The notes: generated by a model from the letters alone, not told the origin. A stretch of DNA of 64,000 nt from Membranipora membranacea (GCA_914767715.1 OU612071.1:22069681-22133680); one strand, 5' to 3'. Numbered from the stretch's first letter, positions 43,330-57,800 are shown. Program-made: numbers and translations.

Positions 43330-44560
43330 ACAATCTCAAACTTAAAATATTTTTACTCATACTTGTGTATGTATCTGACCACTGTTTACCACTGCTATTT
43401 TTTGCATTCAAACTGCTCATCTGTAAGTTCCAAGCACTTGTGACGGAACCAGTTGGTACACCTAGGACGCAGAATCCACCTGTCACCATCGTTATCACTT
43501 GAATCATCTCTCTGACATATTCCGCAGCTCTCATTATTTGAATTGGTTTTTTTCTGCGTTTCGTAGCAGCCCATACCTAACGAAAAATATTATTAATATG
43601 AGAAAGGTTCTGGAGTACTAATGCTCAAACTTGTAATTTTTTTAACGATTGACTTTTTATTTACGCATAGTTATTTACCTCCACTCTCCGTGATTTTTTC
43701 TTCTCCACATTTTCGTTGGTTGCCTTTCTGAATTCTCTTCCTGATGTATTTACGAAGGCATCGATCACCATACTATAGATCTCTGAAATGAATAGAACAG
43801 AACATGAAAATAAGACTTATGTAGCTGATCTCCTTCTAAAGGCGTTGGTAATGCAAAATGTGTGGCGGTTTCAAACATAATTTTCAAGAATACTTACCTC
43901 TCTTCTCGTGATTTGGTAGTTCACCATGCAGGGCAGAGAACTTGGCTTCTAATTATTTTGAAACGAGAAGTAGGTCTATAAAGAAATTTGAGCATGTTTA
44001 CAAGAATAAACTATTGCAATCCGGCTATCTGAGTCCACAAATACTTGGTGGGCACATATTTTGGCCCAAGCTTGCAGATACTATGTAAGTAACCATTAGC
44101 ATGTCATTTGTAAAAAAGTGTTCAGCTTAGAATACTAACGGCAATGGACTGCGATCAGGTTAGTTGTACAGGTTGCCATTTAACAAGAATTCTCGGAGGA
44201 GAGAAACCTAGAGCGTGCTTCAGAATTCTCCATTTTTTAATTACCTTTTATAGCTTTTATTGAGTCAGCTCCGGTTGGTGAGAAGTTTGACCACCAGTAC
44301 CGATCAACATCAGACATAAATTAGTAGAATTCTACAGTGGTGTGAGTGAGCCCAAATCTTTGATTTTGGTGGTGTTTGACCTCTCGGATGCTTGGCTCAT
44401 CAAATACTTCCTCCCTCCTCGCCATCAAATGTTGTTCCACCCATTCCCTCATTGCAACCAGTGTGGACATATCTTCCGCTCTTGATTTCTGCCTGATCTT
44501 CGATCTCAGCGTATCAACTACTCTGTGGAGCACATTACGTCCTATGGCGCGCTTGTGACA
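43330..44560 (-). pseudogene. degenerate gene with a PHD-finger-like 3' exon
   Basis: The pieces are: 44,560-44,350 (IGRNVLHRVVDTLRSKIRQK, MREWVEQHLMARREEVFDE); 44,310-44,246 (VDRYWWSNFSPTGADSIKAI); 43,951-43,899 (AKFSALHGELPNHEKR, GTAAGT donor); 43,791-43,681 (YSMVIDAFVNTSGREFRKAT); and 43,577-43,400 (ESCGICQRDDSSDNDGDRWI, RCTNWFRHKCLELTDEQFEC). The last is a PHD-finger pattern (C..C ... W..C..W.H..C), but one expected zinc ligand is Arg (ILRPRC) and a stop follows ECKK. Splice sites are recognisable, but the phases clash between the last three exons. PHD fingers bind histone tails in chromatin proteins and also occur in some transposon proteins. This is probably a decayed mobile-type gene. 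Confidence 0.4.
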
Positions 44561-44770
44561 TCAAACGATAGTTTAAATTGAAGATAGATCGGGAAGTGTT
44601 GGTTAAATTTACACTTACATACATTTAATAGAGTAGAATATAATATCCGATCAGAGTAGAATTATTTCTGGCTGTAGGTTTGTAAGTGATGAACTTCTTC
44701 ATTGTCTGAGCACAAGGGTGGAAATGATTATGCTATTATTATTACTATTAATATTACTTTTATAGCGTTG

Positions 44771-44998
44771 TTTTGATTCTGAGATAGTTCTCTTACTTCA
44801 CCCTTGCAATGAATTATTTTGACACTAAAATGACCTGCTAATTGAAAAACAATCAGCTGTGATTTGATACTCTGAATTAACCAACTGTCTTTTGAAACTG
44901 GCCAAAGGTGATAAAAGACTAAAATTAACTCTAAAATAGGATTCTTATTTGATTAATTCTAAGGGTGAAGTGGGGGAACTATCTTAGAATCAAAACAA
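44771..44998. repeat. MITE-like element with 37-bp inverted ends
   Basis: TTGTTTTGATTCTGAGATAG followed by TTCTCTTACTTCACCCTT at the left is the complement of AAGGGTGAAGTGGGGGAACT followed by ATCTTAGAATCAAAACAA at the right. CTTTTAT occurs close to both ends (44,758 and 44,999) and could be a target duplication. Confidence 0.65.
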
Positions 44999-45269
44999 CT
45001 TTTATTTGATGCTAATTTGCCTTTTGATTATGAGCTAAAATCATTCTGATTCTAAAATTTCTTTGTGTGTACCTATTGTCAAGCATTTTGGTACTCAAAT
45101 ATGCACTCAAAATAATATTTTGTTTGTGGGGATTACAACTTTCGCTCTTATTGGATTAACAAATTTCAGTAATATCTCACCTTTGCTTTACTATTTTATG
45201 ACCTGTCCCCATTGTATGTTGCTGGGATGTTAAATCCTTAGACTTGTTTACTCACTGTAATTGGAATTT

Positions 45270-45341
45270 ATGGGACCTTAAAAGTCATTTGGAACTTCAA
45301 ATCTACAATTTAAAGTTCCAAATGACTGTTTTAGGTCCCAT
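45270..45341. repeat. 72-bp hairpin repeat
   Basis: ATGGGACCTTAAAAGTCATT, then TGGAACTT, is the near-complement of AAGTTCCAAATGACTGTTTT, then AGGTCCCAT, with a 17-base loop. Further partial copies of the TTTGGAA motif follow to about 45,410. Confidence 0.6.
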
Positions 45342-45748
45342 ATGACATGTATGATGACCATTTGGAATGTTTTAGTCATTGGGAACGTTAAGTTGGAACC
45401 GTTTGGATAACATTGTAGGAATTCTGGCAGATGATACACTCACGCACATTTATAGTCTCGCTCCTTTTGTTTGAAACCTCGATATTACTTGTCTGTTTCA
45501 TTTTTGCCCTACAGACTGTATTCGACAAAGAAATTAAAGATGAGGCAGTATCATAAAATCGTAAAATGTTATGTTTCCTAAAGATATATTTAGGCGAAAA
45601 CTGCTACAACACATTCATTGAATTTACTTGTTTGTGAATAATTTGTGCTTAAAATTTTACTAGACATAATTGAGATTACTTGCTAATTCTTAAAAGTCAG
45701 TTAGTTTGTTTGAATATTTGATAAACAGTCAGGAAAAGAACACGGTAA

Positions 45749-45891
45749 TCAATGGTGTTCAGATAAATGAAGGTAACAGGAAGTTAAAGCAGCAGCGAAC
45801 ATTAAGATTGAGAAGGTCTCACTCCTTGATGCGCCCATGCTCATCAGATGACCACCTTCATCAAAGGCTCCGAGTACAGGAAAAACTGCGC
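45749..45891 (-). CDS. terminal exon of the propeller/EGF gene with hydrophobic tail
   Basis: It follows the AG of TTATCTAG in phase 1 and reads AVFPVLGAFDEGGHLMSMGA, then SRSETFSILMFAAALTSCYL and HLSEHH to a stop. The last 25 residues are hydrophobic with almost no charged tail, and are preceded by small residues (MSMGAS). This arrangement suits a GPI-attachment signal better than a transmembrane helix with a cytosolic domain. It would place the propellers at the cell surface. Confidence 0.65.
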
Positions 45892-48800
45892 CTAGATAAT
45901 TAAAATAGTTTACAGTCACATTTAACACCATTTACAGGTCATGGTTGCATACAAATCCTCAAAATTTGCTTACAGACAGTATCATTGGGGTTCTGATACA
46001 TGCAACACTTACAAATTTGAGTAGACAAATAATTTTGGATAAACAAGTTTCAGGTCCAAATTTGTGTACTCCGGTTCTGGTAAATATAGTAGAGACCCAT
46101 TGGTACTCCTAGGTACAGTAATATTGTCATAAGCACTCACCAGTTCTTGGAGAATCTGTAACCAAAGAAAATAGAACAATGATACAAATCAGGAGAACAT
46201 GTAAACATGATGGTATGTGCTAATAAAGCACTCATATTTTGCGGACCATGCTTCGGGATGGCGAGTGATAAGACCCCTGAATTTTAATCAGCCATTAGAT
46301 CTGCAGACACATGTTTTTGATTTGAACGCTCCAAGCATTGAGGAAAAATTGAACTTACATATTGAACATGTTGAGCCAGACCAGTCGTCATGACATAAAC
46401 ATTCAAAGCCATTTCCTCGCCATGAGTCAGAACAAATTCCATGAGGACCACAAGGCGCGCTGGCACAGTCATCGGCACCAACCCCTGCATTTAAAAGGGA
46501 ATGAAAAAACTCAATTTATCTGGAAACATGTGTCAGCCTAATATTTTGCTTATGTTAAAAGGATAATTTTTGATACAACCAATTTCAATTTCAATAGAGG
46601 GGAAAATCCTCTTGACGATGAAGGCTTAGACTTACTACTAAATGGTAAATCAGAGCACTCTGGGCTTGTCTAGTGCTAACACTACGATTTTACGATGCGT
46701 TGTCTACACTAGATTATTACGAATTTAATTAGGAGTTGTCCCCACGTGAATAAACAAACATTAGAGCCTATTCAAGCTGATAAGGAGTCACAATACCAAG
46801 CAAGTCCAGCATCAATCCAACAGTCAAACCACTACAGCACTCTGTCAAAGGAATTTTCAATTATTTAGTTTACCATTTACTGAGACACTCACAGTAATTG
46901 TATGTATCAGCATTCAGTTGATTTGCAAAATAATTCATCGCAAACCATATTCTATCATGATGAGAGGGTGTTTTTCTAGCTTTCAATTTGTTACCCTGCC
47001 AATCCTGACTGTCTTGAGGGCTTGAAGCGTCAGAGTAAAACCAGCTGGAAAGTTTTGTGGGGGGAGGCACTGTAAGCCTAGAGAGCAATTGAGGGCCATA
47101 AAAATTAAATTGTCTGGGTTTTAGATGAGTGTCTATGGTGAAAGTTCATAAGCAGATTACCAAAAGAATAAAATCGACGCTACAATTTTGATCGAATTAC
47201 TTAGACGGGCATGAGCTATCTCAACACCTGATAACTTAAAAAAATAATGACTGATCATTTTACATTATAGGTGAGGTCATTCCTGAATAGAAATCAGGGA
47301 TTTTGTTGTTATGATCTATCTTATCATACAATCAAGGGCTTGTTGATTGAATTGAGCATGACATTAATATTCAACTTTAAATCCATGTGATAATCTGAGA
47401 GAAATCAATTATATTCAGCATTAGACACAGCTAAATTTTATGGTGAAGAAACTATGAAGCTCTTCCTGCTTTAGAACAAGAGAAAATCACAGATTAGCAG
47501 GTTCAATTTGTGTTAAAAGACGGATGGGTTGTTGACAACACCTTCGAATATTTTCGGCTGATACAACTCACCGGCGTGAGTTTCCGATCCCTATGAGTTG
47601 GATAGATTTGATGATTGTCTGTCTTTTCATATAGGTACAAAATTGTCAATGTCAATACACACATCATCCTATGTTTCTCATTTACGTAATATTAAGAATG
47701 AGTGAAATAGGCCAGGTATTATGCAGCATTTGGGTGAGACCGGGCTGGTGTGACCGTATACTGTGATACCGCCCTGCACGACGATTTTAACATAAATAGA
47801 GAGTCATGTGGAATTTCTTTTTATGCATAGGTAGTAAATTGTTTTCAACACGATGTGCAAATTATGAGAAATGTTCTGACCGCGAGGCATATTATTCATG
47901 GCCGCTTAGGGCCTCGTACGCAGGTACCGACTTTGGTTTTCACTCAATAGCACTCCGTCAATGAAAAGGTAGCCCTCAAACAAGACTTCAGAAAACTTAA
48001 TGGATCACACTGCATATTTGAAGGACATGTGGTTTCCCCGATAGATCTTGATCGTCTTGCTGCCCCTAACCTTTTCTCTCATGGCAAAACTGCTGACATT
48101 ACTTCATGCAGGGTTGTTAACTCATGTGAAGGAAGCTTGATTTTAAAAATGATTACATGAAATTTTGGACCAGACAACACCAAGGGCCGTAGAATAAGTT
48201 TCGGCAAAATCAGAATCCTTGAGGGTAAGAATTAAGACCAGGTGGGGTACTATAATTTAGTCAAACCAGGCAGTTTTCCTTTAAATCCTTTACTCACTTA
48301 GAGGGCTAGCTTGGTACTCGTATGCAACATTAAATATTTAACTATTTATCAGTGTCACTTATTACTGAAGATATAAATATCAAGTATCATATTTTTAGTA
48401 GTACAACCATCCAAATTTAATTCACTCAATCACAAACAGATACTTAGAGACGACACATTGCAAAGAGAAACTACTTAGCCTACTGAGTGATCTTAAGGCT
48501 TACTGATCTGCTTAGTAAATATTTTAAAATAAGTGCACGACAAAGATTTAGCTACGAGTATGAGCTATTACTCACTCACATGCACAGAGTGTTCCGTCAT
48601 TTTCACTTACATTGTCAGTCATGATGGTGATCGCTGCGAAGTTCTAAATATACGAATAAGCGATCCTAATCTATAACAGCAGGTAAATTGTAATTGAATT
48701 GGTGGTAATGTCTGTATGCTATCACTGTCGAAGAAGGCGTCTGGACTCCAATACTTTGGTCAGAACTTTATACAAACAGTAGAACCTTAAGTCTTAGGGA

Positions 48801-51800
48801 TCAAAGATACTAACAGAAGATTTAAATTCTGGAATTCTTAGATCTCCAGGAAAACTATTCATGTTAATCTTTTGTTGTCAGCTTCTACGCTAAGTTTGGC
48901 TATACAATGTTACTAATGCCAAAGCTAATGCTGAGGGTAGCAAATCTGGGACTAATTCCAGATTTGGTACAGTGTTTATTATGCTGGTAATTGAGGGAGA
49001 AACAATGAGGAAGAGCATTATGCATAAGTTTAATAAGTTTTGATACCAATTATACCAAATAACTAAAGCAGGTAACTGCAATCTTTCACTAATCATCTAA
49101 TCATCTAATCATCATGTTATTCACTGAGCTGATAATTGCTGAGCTGATAACTGCGCGAATACCAATTAAAGTAGTAATGCATTACATTTAACTAATATAC
49201 CTGATCATAACCAACACCAAGTTTTTGTCAATGCATTGTCCTTTGTGGACCTAACCATTAATACATGAAATAGGCTGTGACTGATTATGATCTACTCATA
49301 TTGACTAAGTCTTTTTGTTTACGCTTTCACTTGTAGTAGCCAGTATAAAATACCAGCAGAGCGGTCTGGGCAATGAACTAAACTGACCAAAACATGGCAA
49401 GACATAGGCAGTTGTTTGATGCAAATAACTTTGTTGATATAATCTGAAATCGGTAGCAACAACTCTCCTGATTATTCAACTAGTAAACCCAATAATATGG
49501 AGAGACATCTCGAGATTTGAGTATCAAGAATACAGAGCACAACAGACCTATCCCTAAACCTGTGTTGTGTGTCCTTACTGTGAAATGATGTAGTTCTAAG
49601 GGAAACAGCACACCATCATTACCAAGTTTACCAGTGATACCACAACTTCAGCAGAAAATCTGGGCCAATTTTCAGAAATTGTATGGTGTTTACAAACCTG
49701 ATAATCGAGGAAGAAACAAAAAGGACACATTATCAGTTTCGCTATTGATGACAAATACGGCATAACTGTAGCAGATGTAGAGCTGCTAATTTCAGAACGA
49801 AATGAATTCTCTCACCTATCATCCACCTGGCATTATTCACTAAGCTGATAGTTGGGTAAACACCAATTAACATACTAGAACATAGGTAGCTGTAATTTGT
49901 GTACCAGATTATAATCCACAAGAAGTTTTGCCACTGCATTGGTCTTTTCTATCACATTGACTAGACTCCACCATGGGATAGGCTGTGCCTGATTATCGTC
50001 TACTCACCATGACTTAGTATTTTTGTTTATGCATTCACTTTCGACAAGGGACAGCAGGTGCTCCTTGCTTTGAATAGGTAGTTTATTGCATCGGCACAGT
50101 GGACTGGGCAACAAACAAAATTGACACAAACACGGCAAATGTAGGCAGTTTTTGATGCAAATGACTTAGTTAAAATAACTGACTCTGAACATTGGTAGAA
50201 GCAACTCTGCTGATTATCCAAATAACACATCACATATCATCGGCAGACACATCATAATTTAGTACCAAGAAGAGAACACATCAAACCTATCCCAATATCC
50301 TGGTGTCAAATCTCCTTACTGGTGCTGATCTAATTATTAGGGCAAACAGCACATGTTTACTAGCGACCCCGCAACTTAAGTTGTGATCATATGATCATCT
50401 CACTCTCCAAGTGCCTGATCGTATGTGTCCTCATGTCATCAACTCGACACCAAATACAGCCAGATGCCAATAGGCCTAGGCTAGAAATCTATCAAACAAT
50501 TCACACAACTTCCTAATGGAGCAGTTTAATTTATATTAGAGGTTAGCAGGCCCATGGTCAAGGGGAGCCAGCGACGCACTGCCTCCCCTAGAATGATAAA
50601 TACAGTGGCCTAAAACCACTGTAATTGAATAATCAATGTCAGAATCAGCTCCTCTGGGATTTCAAATCGCTTAATATAGGCCTTTAATTGCTTGGGGGAG
50701 CTTACAGCCCCCTTCCTGTGATACTTAGCACTCGTCTAGTACTTTTGCCTCCCCTACCATTTTTTCTAAGCTACGCCCCTGGTTAGGTTCAATTTATTAA
50801 AACATCACAACAGTTTTCCAAATTTTCCATACACTTGATAATTTTAATATACCTAGAGGAAATGCTCCGTTCATAAACAGCTGAGGATGTGTTTGCTCTG
50901 TAAGCCATTGTAACAGGTCCGGTCACCGAAGTCTAGAGAGCAATTTATAGGGCGCTGCGAGTGAATTACATTGTTTTTTTTTCAGAGTTCAGATCATTGC
51001 ATCATCATCATAATCATTACTAACTGCATCCTGGTTTTATGTTTCATATATTACAACATCATAATATAATATCATATCATATAATCATAAAAGTAGACCA
51101 TACTGAGGACCATACTGAGACGACTTCCCCATGAAAAGAAGAGTCGAAAATACCCTGAGTTGCCTATGTTTAAACCATAAACCTTTGTAATTCGGGATAA
51201 ATCTGAGTGGTTGAAAGCCCTGACAACAATTATATGCAGGGTCAAAGAAGGGTATTTATAGAGTTATGTGACCATTCAGAGAGAGAATAACTCCGATAAA
51301 ATAGAAATACCTAGTGTAGAAAACGCAACGTAAAATCGTAGTGTAAGATGGATGCCACAGCTATGAATACAGGACTGTGAGCTGTTTCCTTCTTGTAGTG
51401 TTACTTTAGAGTATTCTGATTTGTGTTTGCATGTACTATTGGGAGAAGTTTCAGCAAAATATATAATGCATAACTATTTATATGGTCCGCTGCATAGTTC
51501 AATGCTGCACAAAACTTGACTTACTGAGTTGCAATAAAACTCATGGTATCTTGTGTCGACTTACGAAAGTTGATGACATAAATCCTTCCTCTATATTTAT
51601 AGTCTGACACCAGTGCTGTAGTAGGAGTAAGCCACATTGCACTCTGCATCATTGACCATCTGCATGTCTCTAGACTTGATGTTACTATTGTAAAACTATG
51701 TTTCCTGCAAACTCCCAACAGATTCCCTATGAAAAAAAGTTGAAGATATCAGCTGAGTTACTTGCAGATAAATGAGGCACACTTTAAAAAAAATTAACTT

Positions 51801-54800
51801 CACAAACAATAACGCATCACTCTCTCTGGAATGGACCCTCTTCAGTTTCAACTCCCGATGCGGATACTCATATGCATGCGAAGAGTAACATAACAAGATG
51901 TACAGTTTTTAATGATTCATGAACGAATGATCAGGAACACGGAGCGTACCGGTAGTTATGTTATACAGTATTACACTATCTTTGCCCTTATCAGCTACCA
52001 TTAAAAGGTTAGGGATTGAGGGATTAATCTCAATAACTCCTCCGATGTCACGTAAACTCGGCTCCTGATTATTGTCATAGCTGTGAATCGCCCCTGTATC
52101 ATAGTACTGATGTATCTCAGCTGTGTACGGCTTTAGTCTGAAAATAGAATGTTTTTACATGATGACTGGTTTAAATAACTGATGGAAGTTTTAAACTTTT
52201 AATACATTTATCTTGTCTGCTGTAGTCATTTCAAAAAAAGCTTCCGATAAGAGTCAAAAATTCTGAAGAAATATCACATACTAAAAAAAAGCAACAAATT
52301 TAACGCATACGTTTGTGATATGCTAGTCAGTTCAATTATTTCTGCAATAAGAAACAAAGTAGACCACCACCCTTGTTCTTCTTTGCAGGTCTATCCATCC
52401 TTACACTCTGATAACAACTTAAATGAAACTGATGACTTGGCTTTTTCACTTTAAGGAAAGTTTCAGACAGACAGAAAACTTTACCTTTTTGTGTAGCCAC
52501 AAATCATAAGAAATTTCTCTCTATATCTTTGGCAGTTGGAAAGTCTCATAATTTTAATTTTTTATGTATTGATATGATATTCATACGCTTTCATTGCTTT
52601 CATGAGTAACACATTCCTAACTCTCTGTGGTATCATTCTTAGCATAGCTGTATATTTTGAACAGGCTAGGCCTACATTTTAACAACAAAGCGAAAATTTA
52701 ACGCCATTTTTTATGCCACCTTATCAGTCTTTTGTTTACCATTTTAATGTGCAATTCATTGAACCAATTACCACTATATGCTATTTTAGAGTCCAATCAA
52801 ATCACAATAAATTTGTAGTCATGAGCTCCAACATAAACCACTATGCCATCTTCATTGTCATGAGTTCTAATCCCACTGCTCCACACTAACAACAGGGACT
52901 GCAGGAGCCCCAACAAGTACTCCCACCTGCATAGTGACTGAGAGCAGACTCGGCACAGACATTGTTGCCGTGACCTTCAACCACCCATTTTACTTTTGAA
53001 TATGGTGAGTTACTTAACAATTCGATTTTAGCCAATATGGTCATCTAAAACCAATGCAAAGAGTGGGTGAACTGAAAGACATTTACCGAGGCTGGTTGAG
53101 AAAATAAATACCTATTTGTAAAAGTGTTTGCTCACCTTGCAACTCTGGTGACAGATGGTTCAATGCCCAATTCAGTGACGCGATCAAAGTCATACGCTGT
53201 GATTCCTATTAATATTAGAACGGAAATACTTTCAAATGACTGCATAGCCTACACCGCTTTCTGTATCGCAAGTCTACACTACTAAACGAACACATTGGGA
53301 GTTGTGTTCCTTTGCATTTCAGTGCACTGAACATGCCCTTAAATTAGCAAGTTTCGCATTCAATGATTACAATGCAAATGCTATACCTTACCCTCAGCCA
53401 GCCTTGAACATCAATACACAGTGAGGTGTTAAACCACTGCTGCCACAGCTGGGCTTTGCCCACCATAGCCACCAGTCAAAAATTAATATACAGAGTTGTG
53501 GCATCAAAATATCTAGCCAGTAGCTTTGCCTGGAGTTATATGAGCTCTCAAAATGTAGGGAGTGTCTTCTTCCCCAGTCATCAACAATTAGTGATGACAA
53601 TAATGTTGTTTTTAACCAATCAGGTGCCTTTTAAGTCTAGCTGAGATCCAAAACTAATAAAAATGTTTGATCTTAGCTAGATTTTAGAGACACCTGATTG
53701 GTCAACAAAAACATGTGTCATCAGTAATAGTGGATGGCTGGGAAAGAAGATACTCCCTACATTTTGAGAGCTCACATAACTCCAGGCAAAGCAACTGGTT
53801 AGATATTTTGATGTCACAACTCTCTATTTAAATTTTTGACTGGTGGCTCTGCTAGGCAAAGCCAAGCTGTGTCAGAAATGGTTTAACAAGGTATTTTCTA
53901 TAGATTTCTCCGTGTAACTAGAAATTTAACTTTAGGTCCCATTTTTGACTTCAATATTGAAGTAAATTTGTTAATGGAATGCGCAATTGAGGGGTCATCG
54001 ACTGTTGTACAATAATATGAAATTTTCCTTTAGTAAAGCCATCGTTATTTCTAGAGTGTGATTCATCACCTGCAATAATTGTCCAAGGTCTCAAGAAGTT
54101 TAAGGTAGTAAAATGCTTCGCCTATGCTTTTCAATTTTGTAGTGCCATTTTTATGTTACAGGGAATTATAAATACCTGATAAAAGTAAAAGTCTACAAAT
54201 GTAGACAACATTTATGAATTGTTTGAAAATTTAACGGTAATTATCAGATTAATGTTTGATTTACTGAAGATGTTAATTAATTATAAATTTGCACAAATAG
54301 AAGGAGAAGCAGAATGTCTAGAGCGGATTTTATGGACACGACATAAAATTCTTGTGAGCTATAACATCAAACATTTTTGCTATATTATTATATGAATCCC
54401 TTTGCAAGAAGTTCAGCAGTGTTTGTTATGGTGTTGCAGTGTTTTTAATGGTAGTGAGTGGGTTTTGCCTTCCAGTTTGGGAAAATTAATTTCTGCTATG
54501 GAAACTCAATGGATATAAGAGTTTTTCATTCAATGAGCGATCCTCTAAATTGGATCTGCATTGCTGCCTGGTCAGGTTTTTACAAAGACCTAAGCCACTG
54601 CTGTGGTGGAGAAGTTTGGCAAAAGTCAGTTATTGATGTGCCTTTTAACTCAGTTGGTTCTAGAGGTAACTCTACTTACGATGGGTAACTGAAAATTTCA
54701 AAAAAAACATACCTGTTTCGCCAAGCAACGGTAGCCAATTGGGATTGAAGTGAAGAAAAAAAATTGTTTCTAAAAAATTTATTCGAGGAGTTTTTTTCAA

Positions 54801-57800
54801 TAGGATGCTGTAGAGACAAGATCCTCACTATTTACATTGTTCTATACATAGCTTCTACAATTAAATTGGCTGAGTAAACTCACACACAAAACATCGACCA
54901 TATATAAACTCTATAAATTTTCAGTATTACTCATATCAACAGTATAGCTTTATAAATTTAAGTGACACATCTGTAATCAAGTCACAATTGTTTAATACTG
55001 CATGCTCACTGTTATTATGGTGATGCAACTCCAACATGTCATTGAGAATCTTACTGCAGAGTTGAGATACAGAAAGTGGTGCGGACGGAATGAAAGCAGG
55101 CAATCCCATAAGGGAAGTCGTTCTATGTGACTAGTTTTGTATATTTTCGTGTACATTTCTTCTCACAAGAATAGACCATAAGTTGAAGATAATCCAAAGT
55201 TTATTTTCTCTACTTTGATGCCGGGACTGAAATAGCAAATGTCTTCTGACAAAAATGAACCATAAGTTTAATATAATTTAAAGTTTACATACCGTATGGC
55301 GTGTTATGGTAAACCATATTAGAGTTTATGGCACTTTCCTTCGTCAATGATCCATAAATAACATCTGAGTAAGCACTGGCCTCACTGGCTGAAACAACCA
55401 ATCTTTTGTTACTTCCATAGATTGAAGATAGGTAAATACCCTAAAATTAAATGAAGAGAACACTATTCATACTGCAATACCACATCTTTAAAGATTTGAT
55501 CGTTATTAGAGGACTCTCAAATTGGTATGTGGTAGGAAAATCTAATCAAACGCTTAATAAAATCGACTTAAAAAAGAATGATATAATTGTTGAATAAACA
55601 TGTTTAATACCATGATATTAATCAATATCTCAAATCACCCAAAACAAATTAAACTGTCATACATTTGAAATCTGCAGTCTCTAGTCATCAATTTGATTGT
55701 CTTTGCTATTATTTTCCTCAGTAGAAAAGAAAAAGAATGCTAACAAAAAAATAAGGGAACTTGACAGTAGATTTATTAATCACCAACCTGTGGAATACAT
55801 TAAATCTCTTTCATGGAAATTCAAGAATAAGAGTTGCAATTTGAAACCCAAAGAGAACAAAACATTTTTAAGAAGCTGAGTAATTCTGATTGTCATGCCT
55901 GTACTATTTAAGCCCATCTCTGTTTTCATTCTATGATCATATTTGCATAAGAGATGTACATATTTATAATAATTATTTGAATTATTTCTCAAAAGAAGAT
56001 TTTTATGTAAAGAATGTGCGATCAAGCTAGATTCAAACTAATCTCCTCACTATGAGAATAAAATTGCTTCATTGACTCACAAATGGGCCCGAGAAAACAA
56101 AGAATTTGCGGTTAGAGAACTCCAACATTGTCATGCCTGTTACTTCTCTTCGGGTTCCATATTGGCTCATATCTAAGGTTCCGTTCCCACACCGTCCTAC
56201 ACCTACAGTCACATAGCAGATACGCGTGCACTAGCAGTGGAAATGAGTATTTGATGAATGACCAATAAGCAAGGAGTAGTTTGTCTATCCTCTACTACAT
56301 GATCATGAACATCAGTATCTGAATGATCTGCCAACACATACAGCTACCCTTCTCAGCATATTAGTATATTGAGAAAAGAGAGAGAGAGGGCAATGGTTGG
56401 GCTCAAGGAAAGTAATAATCAGCTTCTTTTAATAACGTTGACCATGCCTCAATTCTACTGTATACGTGCTGACCAATAACAATATTCACTCATCATCAGA
56501 AAATTGTAGCATTTATGATCGCGTGACTTCATGTATATATCAATTATAAGTTTTGCTTGAAACACGATGGAAATGACCAAGTGCTACAAAAGAACCAACC
56601 AAGCCATGTCAGTACTTGAAGTTCAATTTTAAGCTTAAGCCGGCGTACGCATGACCATGTGTCAACAAAATGCAACCACTCTCCATCTAACTGCTGATAT
56701 GCAAACAATGGAACAACCATATGTGCTTCAGTACCGATACCATCATTGTATTGGCTTGGTCCCCACCTCCGCTCCAAGTTTCCAGCAAGATCTTAAATTA
56801 AAATCGGTTATCAGTTGCCAAATTGGTCCATGCAGTTCTGCAGCGATTACGATGTAAGACACAAAGCAAAAGTCTTATTTAATAAGGAAAAATGAATAGT
56901 TTGATCAGTTAATGTTGGACGATAGGAAACCTTATCAGACACAAATGGAATTGTTATCGAAAGGAGTCTGACTGGTTATGGATAGGCCTGTGCTGCATGT
57001 TGACCAAGCGTAGCCTATCTAAAATACGGTGTGTGTAGCCAAACCTTGACTCTATGAGCATTTAATGTTATCTTTGGAAAGTAAATGCATTGTTTATTTC
57101 CTAACCATCAAAGAAACAGATAATTATCTAGTTCAGTCGAGATCACACATTGATTTTTTCTCAGTCACACAATCAATCCCAACGCATCTTATAGCCATAC
57201 CAAGTTTGGGGAATCTGATAATCACATGTGAATGCTTCTTCATGTTACTATGCATTGCAAAAGAGATATGCAAAAAAACTATGTTCCTTACAAACGAAAT
57301 TGCTCATTCTCCCTAGACGATAATAGCCAATTGCACCCTCTCCAGCTCTGTCCCACTGTCTGTGACCAACAATAAGCACAGATGGGTCACCTAGCTTCTT
57401 CTATAAAATAGAAATTCAGAAAATAATTCTCTTCTCAAACAGCTATCCAGCATCATCTCTTGTGTTATGTAAAAAAACTTAAGAATACTTTTCTATAATC
57501 AAATAATAATTAAAGTAACAATGTTCACTAATTATAATTACTTCCACTTAGCATAATATGCATTTTCAGTGCCTGCTTTGTTGATAATATGATAGTTAAT
57601 CATCTGATTGCTCATGCAATCGGTGTAACTTACCAAGAGAAATCCAGATCCTACCCGAGCATTATATGGTGGAGTGTGCTCTACCCCAATCTGCATGACT
57701 GTGTTCTTCACATAGTCCAACAAAAAATATCTTCTGAAAATGATGGAGCAAGTATACATCACAAACTATGTATGTACTAGTTTGTTCCAGTTGTTATGTA

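Noticed and set aside
48613-48645. Short exon NFAAITIMTDN with GTAAGT donor
   Set aside because: It is too short to judge, and the flanking exons of the surface-protein gene already splice in phase without it.
55697-56025. Opposed open frames at 55.7-56.0 kb as a coiled-coil gene
   Set aside because: They are Lys/Asn-rich readings of AT-rich intron between phase-matched exons, without splice sites.
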